From Gordonia araii NBRC 100433 (GTDB lineage: Bacteria > Actinomycetota > Actinomycetes > Mycobacteriales > Mycobacteriaceae), in NCBI RefSeq assembly GCF_000241265.1, contig NZ_BAEE01000062.1, positions 1 through 64,000 of the forward strand: 64,000 nucleotides of DNA. Reading direction: 5' to 3'. Positions 18,335-25,948 of the stretch are shown here, one piece after another; position 1 is the first letter of the stretch; every line of letters begins with the position of its first letter. The notes beneath the pieces were generated by a model, which was not told where the DNA came from, searched no databases, and saw nothing but the letters and a program-made list of their open reading frames with translations. Made by a program: the position numbers and the translations under genes.

Positions 18335-19832
18335 CCCGCATCGGCTGGACCTGCGCCTGGCCGTGCCGGCGACGGCGAGCTGGCTGATCAGCTGGATCGG
18401 CGTCGGAGCGACACGCGGTTTGCTGGTGGCGTCGATCCTGGCGGCGATCGCACTGTCGGGGGGCGCCGCACTGCTTCTCGTCAGTCGCGCCGGAAGGGAC
18501 CGTCGTGCGCGGGCGGCGGCCACAACTGTCTTGGCCGCCGCCGGTCTCGCGATCGGCGTGGGGGTCGCGCTGCTGATCCGGGTGGACCGGGCCGAGGCTC
18601 ACCCGGTGCGGCAACTGGCGGGCGGCGCGGTGCTGGTCGTGGTCAGCGCGACCGAGGACCCCAAGGTGAGTGCGGCCAATCCAGAACTGGTGTGGATGCG
18701 CGCCCGGCTGCACCTCGTGGACGGCCGGGCCGTTCGGCCGGCTGACGTGATCGTGTTCGCATCGACGCGCGGAGCCGACGCACGGTCGGGATGGCTCGAC
18801 CTGCGTGTCGGGCAACGAGCGCGCGGACTGGTCACCGTCGCCATCCCCGACGGTGGTGGTCTCGTCGTCGCCCAGTTGAGCGCGCGAGGTCCGCCGACGG
18901 TCGTCGGAGCCGCCCCGGCGCACCATCGGCTGTCGGAGTCGGTGCGCGAACGGTTCCGGCGAGTCTGCGCGACCTCGCTGGGACATCGGGCCGCCGGGTT
19001 GCTGCCCGGCCTGGTCCTCGGGGATACGAGCATGAGTGAACCGTCGGTCGACGAGGAGTTCCGTCGCGCCGGGTTGACGCACCTGCTCGCGGTGTCCGGT
19101 GCGAACTTCGCCCTCATCGTCGGTGCGGCGGTGCTGCTGATCGCCGTGTGCGGCGGTTCGATTCGCGTGACGGTCGCGATGGGTCTCGCGGTGACCGCCG
19201 GGTTCGCCGTGCTGGTCCAGCTCTCGGCGAGCGTCATCCGCGCGTCGATCATGGGCGGCATCGGGCTGTTGGCGATGGGGGCGGCGCGCAGCAGGGCGGC
19301 GATGCCAGCGTTGGCGGGCGCGGTCATCGTGGCGCTGGTGCTGTGGCCCCACCTGGCAGTCGACGTGGGCTTCGCGATGTCGGTGGCCGCGACCGCTGCG
19401 CTGATCGCGTGGTCGCCGCCGCTGCGCGACCGGCTGGTCGACCGAGGATTGCCGCACGGGGTCGCCGACGCCCTGGCGATGTCCACCGTCGCGTTCGTCG
19501 TCACGGCCCCGCTCGTCGCCGTGATCTCCGGTCAGGTCAGTTGGACTGCGGTCCTGGCGAATATCGCGGTCGCGCCGGTGATCCCGCTGGTGACGGTCCT
19601 GGGTGCGGTGGCGATGACGCTCTCCGCCGCGGACCTGTCGGCCACCACGGCGCTGGCCAGCGTTCTCGTCGCGGCGTGCGAACCGGCACTGTGGTGGGTT
19701 CTGGGTGTCGCGCGTTTCCTCGGCGGTCCGTGGGCGGCGATCCCGGCTGCGCCGTCTTGGCTGCTGCTCATCGGCGTCGGTGTGGTCGGTGCGCGAGCGG
19801 TTCGACGATCTCTGGCACGATTGAGGTCGTGA
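18327..19832 (+). CDS. comEC: ComEC/Rec2 family competence membrane protein
   Basis: 501 aa, multi-spanning. The competence domain signature is present around HLLAVSGANFALIVG. The family's C-terminal metallo-beta-lactamase domain is absent, as is usual in Mycobacteriales, so this is not a truncation. ATG 18327 lies inside the comEA end. Presumed DNA channel partner of ComEA. The stop overlaps the holA GTG. Confidence 0.92.
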   Translation: MGDPHRLDLRLAVPATASWLISWIGVGATRGLLVASILAAIALSGGAALLLVSRAGRDRRARAAATTVLAAAGLAIGVGVALLIRVDRAEAHPVRQLAGGAVLVVVSATEDPKVSAANPELVWMRARLHLVDGRAVRPADVIVFASTRGADARSGWLDLRVGQRARGLVTVAIPDGGGLVVAQLSARGPPTVVGAAPAHHRLSESVRERFRRVCATSLGHRAAGLLPGLVLGDTSMSEPSVDEEFRRAGLTHLLAVSGANFALIVGAAVLLIAVCGGSIRVTVAMGLAVTAGFAVLVQLSASVIRASIMGGIGLLAMGAARSRAAMPALAGAVIVALVLWPHLAVDVGFAMSVAATAALIAWSPPLRDRLVDRGLPHGVADALAMSTVAFVVTAPLVAVISGQVSWTAVLANIAVAPVIPLVTVLGAVAMTLSAADLSATTALASVLVAACEPALWWVLGVARFLGGPWAAIPAAPSWLLLIGVGVVGARAVRRSLARLRS

Positions 19833-20791
19833 CCGACCAACTCTTTCTCCTTCTCGGGGACAACGATTTCCTGATCGAGCGGGGAGTGCGCCAGGTCGTC
19901 GCCGAGGTCGGTCGCGACAGCGCCGAGCCGGTTCCCGTCACCCGCGTCCGCGCGGGCGAGGTCACCGCCGCCGAACTGAGCGAGTTGCTGAGCCCGTCCC
20001 TGTTCGGCGACCTGCGCGTGATCGTGATCGAGGCTGCTGGGGAGGCGGGCAAGGAGCCGGCCGGAGTCATCGCGTCGACGCTGACCGAGATCCCCGACGG
20101 GATCACCCTGGCCGTCGCCCATTCGGGCGGGGGCCGGGCCAAGTCGATGGTCGGCGTCCTGCAGAAGGCGGGTGCGACGGTGATCGACTGCGCCACCCCG
20201 CGGTGGCCGTCGGACCGGGCCGATTTCGTGCGCAGGGAGTTCCAGCAGTCGGGAGTGCGGGTGTCGCGCGACGTCATCGAACTGATGCTCGCCAACGTCG
20301 GTTCCGATCTGCGGGAGTTGGCCGCCGCGGCCAGTCAGCTGGTCGCCGACACCGGGGGGAAGATCACCGCCGAATCGGTGGAGACGTACTACTCGGGCCG
20401 CGCCGAGGTGAAGGGGTTCGAGATCGCCGACAAGGCGGTCACCGGTGACCGGGCGGGTGCGCTGGAAGCGTTGGCCTGGGCCATGCACCACGGCACGCCC
20501 CGGGTGATCCTGGCCGACGCACTGGCCGAGGCGGTACACGGCATCGCCCGGGTGCGCGGCCTCGGCTCCACGAATCCGCAAGCGGCCGCTTCCGAACTGG
20601 GAATGCCGCCCAGCCGGGTGAAGAAGCTGCAGACGCAGGCCGCGGCATGGGACGCCGAATCGATCGGCGCCGCCGCCGTCGTCGTCGCGAAGCTGAACGG
20701 GGACGTCAAGGGACAAGCCGCCGACGCTGACTACAGCCTCGAGCACGCCGTGTCGACGGTGGCGGGCTTACGGCCCCGTCGCGGACGGTAA
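19829..20791 (+). CDS. holA: DNA polymerase III subunit delta
   Basis: 320 aa, normal length. Clamp-loader delta opens the sliding clamp. N-terminal LFLLLGDNDFLIERG and the central ARAEVKGFEIADKAVTGDR-type segment are family typical; Walker motifs are degenerate as expected for delta. GTG 19829 overlaps the comEC stop (GTGA). It ends a comEA-comEC-holA operon, facing rpsT across paired hairpins. Confidence 0.94.
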   Translation: MTDQLFLLLGDNDFLIERGVRQVVAEVGRDSAEPVPVTRVRAGEVTAAELSELLSPSLFGDLRVIVIEAAGEAGKEPAGVIASTLTEIPDGITLAVAHSGGGRAKSMVGVLQKAGATVIDCATPRWPSDRADFVRREFQQSGVRVSRDVIELMLANVGSDLRELAAAASQLVADTGGKITAESVETYYSGRAEVKGFEIADKAVTGDRAGALEALAWAMHHGTPRVILADALAEAVHGIARVRGLGSTNPQAAASELGMPPSRVKKLQTQAAAWDAESIGAAAVVVAKLNGDVKGQAADADYSLEHAVSTVAGLRPRRGR

Positions 20792-20802
20792 CGCGCGTCA
20801 TC

Positions 20803-20866
20803 GCTCCCGCACCGTTTCGCTCTTCCCGCGGCGATCGAAGCGGGAAGAGCGAAACGATGCGGGAAC
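20803..20866. terminator. Long inverted repeat after holA, probable bidirectional terminator
   Basis: Arms 20803-20829 and 20840-20866 (27 bp each, two mismatches) around a 10-nt loop; the inner 15 bp GTTTCGCTCTTCCCGC pairs almost perfectly. It starts 11 bp after the holA stop in a convergent intergenic region. There is no T-tract, as is common in actinobacteria. The unusual length also suits a dispersed palindromic element. Confidence 0.75.
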
Positions 20867-20894
20867 GGCGCGTCGGGCGTCGACTCAACGCAAG

Positions 20895-20929
20895 TCACCC
20901 CGGTGACCGCGTGGTCGTCACCGGGGTGA
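20895..20929 (-). terminator. Hairpin downstream of rpsT
   Basis: Perfect 13-bp arms TCACCCCGGTGAC (20895-20907) and GTCACCGGGGTGA (20917-20929) with a 9-nt loop, 36 bp beyond the rpsT stop on the leftward strand. A likely intrinsic-type terminator lacking a U tract. Confidence 0.75.
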
Positions 20930-20965
20930 TGCGAAAGTGTGCCGCGTCGCGGCGTCAGGCGCGCG

Positions 20966-21226
20966 TCAGAGCTTGTTGACGGCCAGCGCCATGGCCGACT
21001 TCTTGTTGGCAGCCTGGTTGGCGTGGATCACGCCCTTGCTGGCTGCCTTGTCGAGCTGACGGCTCGTCGAAGCGAGCAGTTCGCCCGCCTTGTCCTTGTC
21101 GCCGGCCTCGACGGCCTCGCGGAAGGTGCGGATCGAGGTGCGCAGGGCGGAGCGGACCGACTGGTTGCGCCGGCGCGCCTTCTCGTTCGTCTTGATGCGC
21201 TTGACCTGCGATTTGATGTTTGCCAC
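20966..21226 (-). CDS. rpsT: 30S ribosomal protein S20
   Basis: 86 aa, standard length, rich in Lys, Arg and Ala. [19 protein letters not shown] at the N terminus is diagnostic. The start codon is GTG, preceded by AGAGGA on the leftward strand. It converges on holA, the classic arrangement in Mycobacteriales. Confidence 0.97.
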   Translation of the reverse strand: MANIKSQVKRIKTNEKARRRNQSVRSALRTSIRTFREAVEAGDKDKAGELLASTSRQLDKAASKGVIHANQAANKKSAMALAVNKL

Positions 21227-21335
21227 GCGAGTTTGTCCTCTTCATAGATCTGGGATGACAACGACGGTCGACTTTACCAGCCAGCCGCACGGCCACCCAA
21301 ATCGCGACCGTGTGCCGAACACTAGGGTGATGGGT

Positions 21336-22490
21336 ATGTCTGTCGTGTTCGTCCATATCGGCCTGCCGAAGACCGGCACTACCCACGTGCAGGATCGTCT
21401 GTGGCGCAACCGCGACCACGCGTTGACGGCCGGCCTGCTGTACCCCGGCGACGCGATCGACGACCACTTCCACGCGGCGGCCCACCTGCAGCCGGAACGG
21501 TACCTGGATTGGGTCGATCCGGAACACAAGCAGGCCTGGCCGACGATGGTCGCGCAGATGCGGGCGTGGCCGGGCGCGAGTCTGGTCTCCCACGAACTGT
21601 TCGCCACCGCGAACGCCGAGCAGATCGCTCAGCTCGTCGGTGATCTCGACTTCGCCGACGAGGTGCACGTGATCGCCACGGTCCGCGACCTGGCCCGCCA
21701 GCTGCCGTCGGCATGGCAGGAGAACGTGAAGAACCAGCGCAGGGGGACGTTCGGCGAATTCGTCGACGCGGTCGCCGAGCGGGCGAATTCAGCCGATCTC
21801 AGCCACGGCGAGGAGGGGCCGTTTTGGGAGTTCCAGGATTTCGTCCGGATTCTCGACGACTGGTCGCGCGTGGTACCGCAGGAGCGCATCCACGTGGTGA
21901 CCGTGCCCCAGCGAGGCGCGCAGGGCGACGGGCTGTGGGAACGGTTCCTGAGCGTCCTACAGGTCGATCCGACCGCGTTGTCCGCGCCGATCGAAAGCTC
22001 CAACTCGTCGCTCTCGGCGGCTCAGGCCGAGTTCCTGCGCCAGCTCAACGACCGCCTGCAGCCGACCGATGTCGAATGGGCGCGCTACGAGCGGGTCGTG
22101 AAGGGCGAACTCATCGGCGGGGTCCTCTTCGCCGGCGAACGGGGCGAACCGCAAGGATTGTCGGCCGAACAGCGGTTCTGGGCATCGCGACAGGCCAAGC
22201 GGATGACTGCCGCGCTGGCGGAACGCGACTACGACATCGTCGGATCGCTCGACGAACTGGCCGTCGCCGAGCAGGCCGGAGCCGACGCGCAACCGCCGAC
22301 GCGGCAGGAAGTTCTCGACGCCGCGCTGGACGCGCTGGCCGGCTGGGTGAAGGTCGCCCCGGTTCCGGAGCCGGCGCCGCGGTGGAAATCAGCCGCGCGC
22401 AACGTGGTGCGCAAAGCGCGTCGCCGCGCCGTCGGCGTGCGCAACAGGGCGCGGCAACGCCGGGCGAAGGGCTCGCGGAACGGCGGCTAG
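21336..22490 (+). CDS. Sulfotransferase-like protein
   Basis: 384 aa. The N-terminal GLPKTGTT (residues 9-16) is the phosphate-binding loop that holds the 5'-phosphosulfate end of PAPS. A later VRDLARQLPSAWQ segment resembles the 3'-phosphate region. The C-terminal 60 residues are Arg/Ala-rich and basic, perhaps membrane- or nucleic-acid-facing. ATG 21336 has AGGG 8 bp upstream; ATG 21330 is an alternative. The acceptor is unknown (glycolipid is possible in this group). It ends tail to tail with the PemK-like gene, sharing a CTAG. Confidence 0.8.
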   Translation: MSVVFVHIGLPKTGTTHVQDRLWRNRDHALTAGLLYPGDAIDDHFHAAAHLQPERYLDWVDPEHKQAWPTMVAQMRAWPGASLVSHELFATANAEQIAQLVGDLDFADEVHVIATVRDLARQLPSAWQENVKNQRRGTFGEFVDAVAERANSADLSHGEEGPFWEFQDFVRILDDWSRVVPQERIHVVTVPQRGAQGDGLWERFLSVLQVDPTALSAPIESSNSSLSAAQAEFLRQLNDRLQPTDVEWARYERVVKGELIGGVLFAGERGEPQGLSAEQRFWASRQAKRMTAALAERDYDIVGSLDELAVAEQAGADAQPPTRQEVLDAALDALAGWVKVAPVPEPAPRWKSAARNVVRKARRRAVGVRNRARQRRAKGSRNGG

Positions 22491-22903
22491 CGCCAGCCGT
22501 AGTGCGTGCGCAGTTCGAGGGCGACCGTCTCGAAACGCTGCCGGTCGAGAATGGCGCCTTCCCGCCGTATCTGATCGGCGACGATGACGAGCACGCGGTC
22601 GAGCCGGACATAGCTGGTGCGGCTGTCGGAGTCCCAGATGCCCGAGCCGATGGCTCGCCAGTCGGGGTCGCCGGCGTGGTAGGACTGGCTCGACAGCATC
22701 AGACCGAGCACGCGGTCGGGAGCGGTGTCGCGCCCGACCACCAGGACCGGACGGTCCTTGCCCTGCGAGGGATCCTCCTCGTAGGGAACCCAGGTCCACA
22801 CGATCTCGCCCGGATCGGCGTCACCGTCGAGATCGGGGTGGTAGGCGACCGAGCGCGCCAACGACGCCGTTGGAGACGAATGCGGTCCTTGAGGGTCGGT
22901 CAT
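22487..22903 (-). CDS. PemK/MazF-like protein (toxin family)
   Basis: 138 aa. The PemK/MazF SH3-like core begins at PGEIVWTWVPYEED, with QGKDRPVLVVGRD and a conserved SGIWDSDSRTSYVRLDRV stretch. No antitoxin-type gene lies next to it, which matches the solitary Rv2405-like gene beside lepA in mycobacteria. It may therefore not work as a toxin. Start 22903 is chosen since upstream in-frame codons are the shadow of the DUF4189 gene. Confidence 0.8.
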   Translation of the reverse strand: MTDPQGPHSSPTASLARSVAYHPDLDGDADPGEIVWTWVPYEEDPSQGKDRPVLVVGRDTAPDRVLGLMLSSQSYHAGDPDWRAIGSGIWDSDSRTSYVRLDRVLVIVADQIRREGAILDRQRFETVALELRTHYGWR

Positions 22904-22922
22904 GCGGAGCCCGGGCGGTCGG

Positions 22923-23312
22923 TCAGCGCGACGTGCAGGACCAACCGCGCACGTGCGACCCGGGGCCGGCCTGGATGCGGGCGGCACGCGAGGCGGCGGC
23001 GCGAGTGGGGTAGCCGCGGGCGTGGCCGACCCGGGTGCGGTAGCCGAACCGGTAGGCCACCGCGCCGCACGAGTTGTAGAAGCTGAACTGGCCGCAGTGG
23101 CGGCCGCAACGCGCCTTGACGGCGTTCACCGCGGAGCGCGACGTCGGGAAGTTGGTGCGGGTGACGGCGACTCGACCGTTGTAGTCGTAGGCGATCGCGC
23201 CCCAGTTGTACCGGTAGGCCTCGGCCGACGGGGTGGTCGACGGGAGCAGGGTGCCGGCGGTCGCGATGGTCGCGGCGATACCGAACGTGGCGAAGAAGCG
23301 GCGAGTGATCAT
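22923..23312 (-). CDS. Secreted DUF4189 protein
   Basis: 129 aa. A signal peptide (1-32) ends in SAEA; mature protein begins at YRYNWGAIAYD. The body matches DUF4189, with CG...C and four cysteines likely forming two disulfides outside the cell. Function unknown. ATG start at 23312. Precedes the PemK-like gene on the same strand with a 19-bp gap. Confidence 0.85.
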   Translation of the reverse strand: MITRRFFATFGIAATIATAGTLLPSTTPSAEAYRYNWGAIAYDYNGRVAVTRTNFPTSRSAVNAVKARCGRHCGQFSFYNSCGAVAYRFGYRTRVGHARGYPTRAAASRAARIQAGPGSHVRGWSCTSR

Positions 23313-23345
23313 GGCGGGAAACTCTATTGGCGTCCGCCGTCGTTG

Positions 23346-24002
23346 TCATCCGTTGTCGGTCGATCGACGCACCTGTGTCAGCAGTTCGAGCACCGCGTCG
23401 GCGGCCAGTCGAGCGACGTCGGTGCGGCCGGGGTTCAGCGCGTGCGGGGCGGCGACGGTGACGGTCCGCGTCGGCGCACCGATGAGCGCGACCGCTTCGG
23501 CCAGCTCCTCGGTCGTGGCGAAGGGGTCGCTGCTGCCGTGGACGATGACGGTGGGCACGCTGATCTCGGGCAGGTGCTCGGTGCGCATCCTTTCCGGCTT
23601 GCCGGGCGGATGCAGGGGATAGGAGCTGAGGAAGAGGCCGGCGGCGAGATCGGGCCGTTCGGCGACGAGCATGGAGGCCTGCCGTCCCCCGTAGGAGTGG
23701 CCCCCGACGACGAGCGGCGCGTCGGTGAGCTTCCCGACCTCGGCGCATGCCGCGGCGATTCCTTCTCGGTCGCGTTGGGCGTCGGACCGGCCGGGAGGGC
23801 CTTTGGGCCGCCGCTGCCGGTAGGGCAGGTCGATCCGGGCGACGAGCAGACCGCGATCGCAGAACTCGTCGGCGTAGGCGCGCAGAATCACGGCGTCCCG
23901 GTTGCCGCCCGCGCCGTGGGCGAGGACGACGGCGGCCCGTGGGGTCTGATCGACGGGTTCATGCAGGTCGGCAACGACGTCGGCGGTCTCGATGGTGCGC
24001 AC
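23346..24002 (-). CDS. Alpha/beta hydrolase, KANL3/Tex30-like
   Basis: 218 aa. HGAGG oxyanion loop at 29-33, nucleophile elbow GGHSYGG with Ser103, Asp in HGSSDPF and His in PHALN. Cytoplasmic. GTG 24002 is chosen over upstream ATGs that lie in lepA on the other strand. Divergent from lepA with an 82-bp gap. Substrate unknown. Confidence 0.85.
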   Translation of the reverse strand: MRTIETADVVADLHEPVDQTPRAAVVLAHGAGGNRDAVILRAYADEFCDRGLLVARIDLPYRQRRPKGPPGRSDAQRDREGIAAACAEVGKLTDAPLVVGGHSYGGRQASMLVAERPDLAAGLFLSSYPLHPPGKPERMRTEHLPEISVPTVIVHGSSDPFATTEELAEAVALIGAPTRTVTVAAPHALNPGRTDVARLAADAVLELLTQVRRSTDNG

Positions 24003-24070
24003 ATCTCTACCGTAGGCCGCACGCCCGTGACCGGTGCGGGCATGACAGACTGGAGAGTGAACCTTTCTAC

Positions 24071-24076
24071 GAGGAG
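24071..24076 (+). promoter_or_regulatory. Ribosome binding site deciding the lepA ATT start
   Basis: GAGGAG lies 8 bp upstream of ATT 24085. No ATG, GTG or TTG occurs in the lepA frame between an in-frame stop at 24058-24060 and the ATG at 24187, which is far inside the conserved GTPase domain. Confidence 0.65.
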
Positions 24077-24084
24077 CGATTCTC

Positions 24085-25944
24085 ATTTCCAGTTTTGCCG
24101 ACACGACGTTCACCGATCCTGAGCGCATCCGGAACTTCTGCATCATCGCCCATATCGACCACGGCAAGTCCACCCTGGCCGACCGCATGCTGCAGCTAAC
24201 GGGCGTGGTCGAGGAGCGGCAGATGCGTGCCCAGTACCTCGATCGGATGGACATCGAGCGCGAGCGCGGCATCACGATCAAGGCGCAGAACGTGCGTCTG
24301 CCGTGGCAGGTGACCGGGGCCGACGGGACGCCGACCGACTACGTCATCCACCTCATCGACACGCCCGGGCACGTCGACTTCACCTACGAGGTCAGCCGTG
24401 CGCTCGAAGCCTGCGAGGGCGCGGTGCTGCTCGTCGACGCCGCGCAGGGAATCGAGGCGCAGACCCTGGCCAACCTGTACCTGGCGATGGAGAACGACCT
24501 GGAGATCATCCCGGTCCTCAACAAGATCGACCTGCCGGCCGCCGATCCGGAGCGTTACGCAGCCGAACTCGCACACATCGTCGGCTGCGAGCCCGACGAG
24601 GTGCTGCGCGTCTCCGGCAAGACCGGCGTCGGCGTTCCCGAGTTGCTCGACCGGGTCATCGAGAAGGTGCCGGCGCCGGTCGGCGACCCCGACGCCCCCG
24701 CGCGGGCGATGATCTTCGACTCGGTCTACGACACGTATCGCGGTGTCGTCACCTACGTCCGCGTCGTCGACGGCAAGATCGTGCCGCGCGAGAAGATCGC
24801 GATGATGTCGACGGGCGCAACGCACGAACTACTCGAAGTCGGCATCGTCTCGCCGGAGCCCAAGCCGACGAAGGGCCTGGGGGTGGGCGAGGTCGGATAC
24901 CTCATCACCGGTGTGAAAGACGTGCGTCAGTCGAAGGTGGGCGACACCGTGACGACGGCCCGCAACGGTGCCGAGACAGCGCTGACCGGGTATCGCGAGC
25001 CGGTCCCGATGGTCTATTCGGGGCTGTACCCGGTGGACGGATCCGACTACCCGGTATTGCGCGAGGCGCTGGAGAAGCTGCAGCTCAACGACGCGGCGCT
25101 CACCTACGAGCCGGAGACGTCGGTCGCGTTGGGGTTCGGGTTCCGGTGCGGGTTCCTGGGACTGCTGCACATGGAGATCACCCGCGAACGCCTGGAGCGC
25201 GAGTTCGGTCTCAACCTCATTTCGACCGCGCCGAACGTCGTCTACCGAGTCGTGATGGACGACGGGACCGAGCACATCGTCACCAACCCGTCGGATTGGC
25301 CGACGGGCAAGACCAAGCAGATCTTCGAGCCGATCACCAAGACGACCATCATCGCGCCGAGCGAGTACATCGGGGCGATCATGGAGCTGTGCCAGTCGCG
25401 GCGCGGTGACCTCGGCGGGATGGACTACCTGTCCGAGACGCGGGTGGAGATCCGCTACACCCTGCCGATGGCGGAGATCATCTTCGACTTCTTCGACTCG
25501 CTGAAGTCGCGCACCCGCGGCTACGCCAGCCTCGACTACGAGGAGTCGGGCGAGGCCGAGGCCGATCTGGTGAAGGTCGACATCCTGCTGCAGGGCGAGG
25601 CGGTCGACGCGTTCAGCGCGATCGTCCACCGCGACGCGGCGTACGCCTACGGCAACAAGATGGCTCTCAAACTCAAGGAACTCATCCCGCGCCAGCAGTT
25701 CGAGGTGCCGATCCAGGCGGCGATCGGATCCAAGATCATCGCCCGCGAGAACATCCGGGCGATCCGCAAAGACGTGCTCGCCAAGTGCTACGGCGGTGAC
25801 ATCAGCCGTAAACGCAAACTGCTGGAGAAGCAGAAGGAGGGCAAGAAGCGGATGAAGACGATCGGTCGTGTCGACGTTCCGCAGGAGGCCTTCGTCGCCG
25901 CACTGTCTTCCGACGCGGTCGGGGACAAACCGAAGGGAAAGTAG
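24085..25944 (+). CDS. lepA: Elongation factor 4 (LepA), apparent ATT start
   Basis: 619 aa from ATT 24085. G1 loop AHIDHGKST at 22-30, then DTPGHVD and NKID, followed by the EF4-specific C-terminal domain. It back-translocates stalled ribosomes. Conserved residues [18 protein letters not shown] precede the G1 loop, so translation must start at or before 24085, yet no standard start is in frame. ATT as initiator, as in infC of many bacteria, with GAGGAG 8 bp upstream fits. A sequencing frameshift joining an upstream ATG is the alternative. The first ATG (24187) would delete the G1 loop. Confidence 0.93.
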   Translation: MSSFADTTFTDPERIRNFCIIAHIDHGKSTLADRMLQLTGVVEERQMRAQYLDRMDIERERGITIKAQNVRLPWQVTGADGTPTDYVIHLIDTPGHVDFTYEVSRALEACEGAVLLVDAAQGIEAQTLANLYLAMENDLEIIPVLNKIDLPAADPERYAAELAHIVGCEPDEVLRVSGKTGVGVPELLDRVIEKVPAPVGDPDAPARAMIFDSVYDTYRGVVTYVRVVDGKIVPREKIAMMSTGATHELLEVGIVSPEPKPTKGLGVGEVGYLITGVKDVRQSKVGDTVTTARNGAETALTGYREPVPMVYSGLYPVDGSDYPVLREALEKLQLNDAALTYEPETSVALGFGFRCGFLGLLHMEITRERLEREFGLNLISTAPNVVYRVVMDDGTEHIVTNPSDWPTGKTKQIFEPITKTTIIAPSEYIGAIMELCQSRRGDLGGMDYLSETRVEIRYTLPMAEIIFDFFDSLKSRTRGYASLDYEESGEAEADLVKVDILLQGEAVDAFSAIVHRDAAYAYGNKMALKLKELIPRQQFEVPIQAAIGSKIIARENIRAIRKDVLAKCYGGDISRKRKLLEKQKEGKKRMKTIGRVDVPQEAFVAALSSDAVGDKPKGK

Positions 25945-25948
25945 ACCG

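Noticed and set aside
18327-19832. Truncated comEC
   Set aside because: The missing metallo-beta-lactamase domain is normal for Mycobacteriales ComEC; the membrane core is complete.
22904-23345. DUF4189 gene as antitoxin for the PemK-like gene
   Set aside because: It has a cleavable signal peptide and disulfide-type cysteines, so it acts outside the cell.
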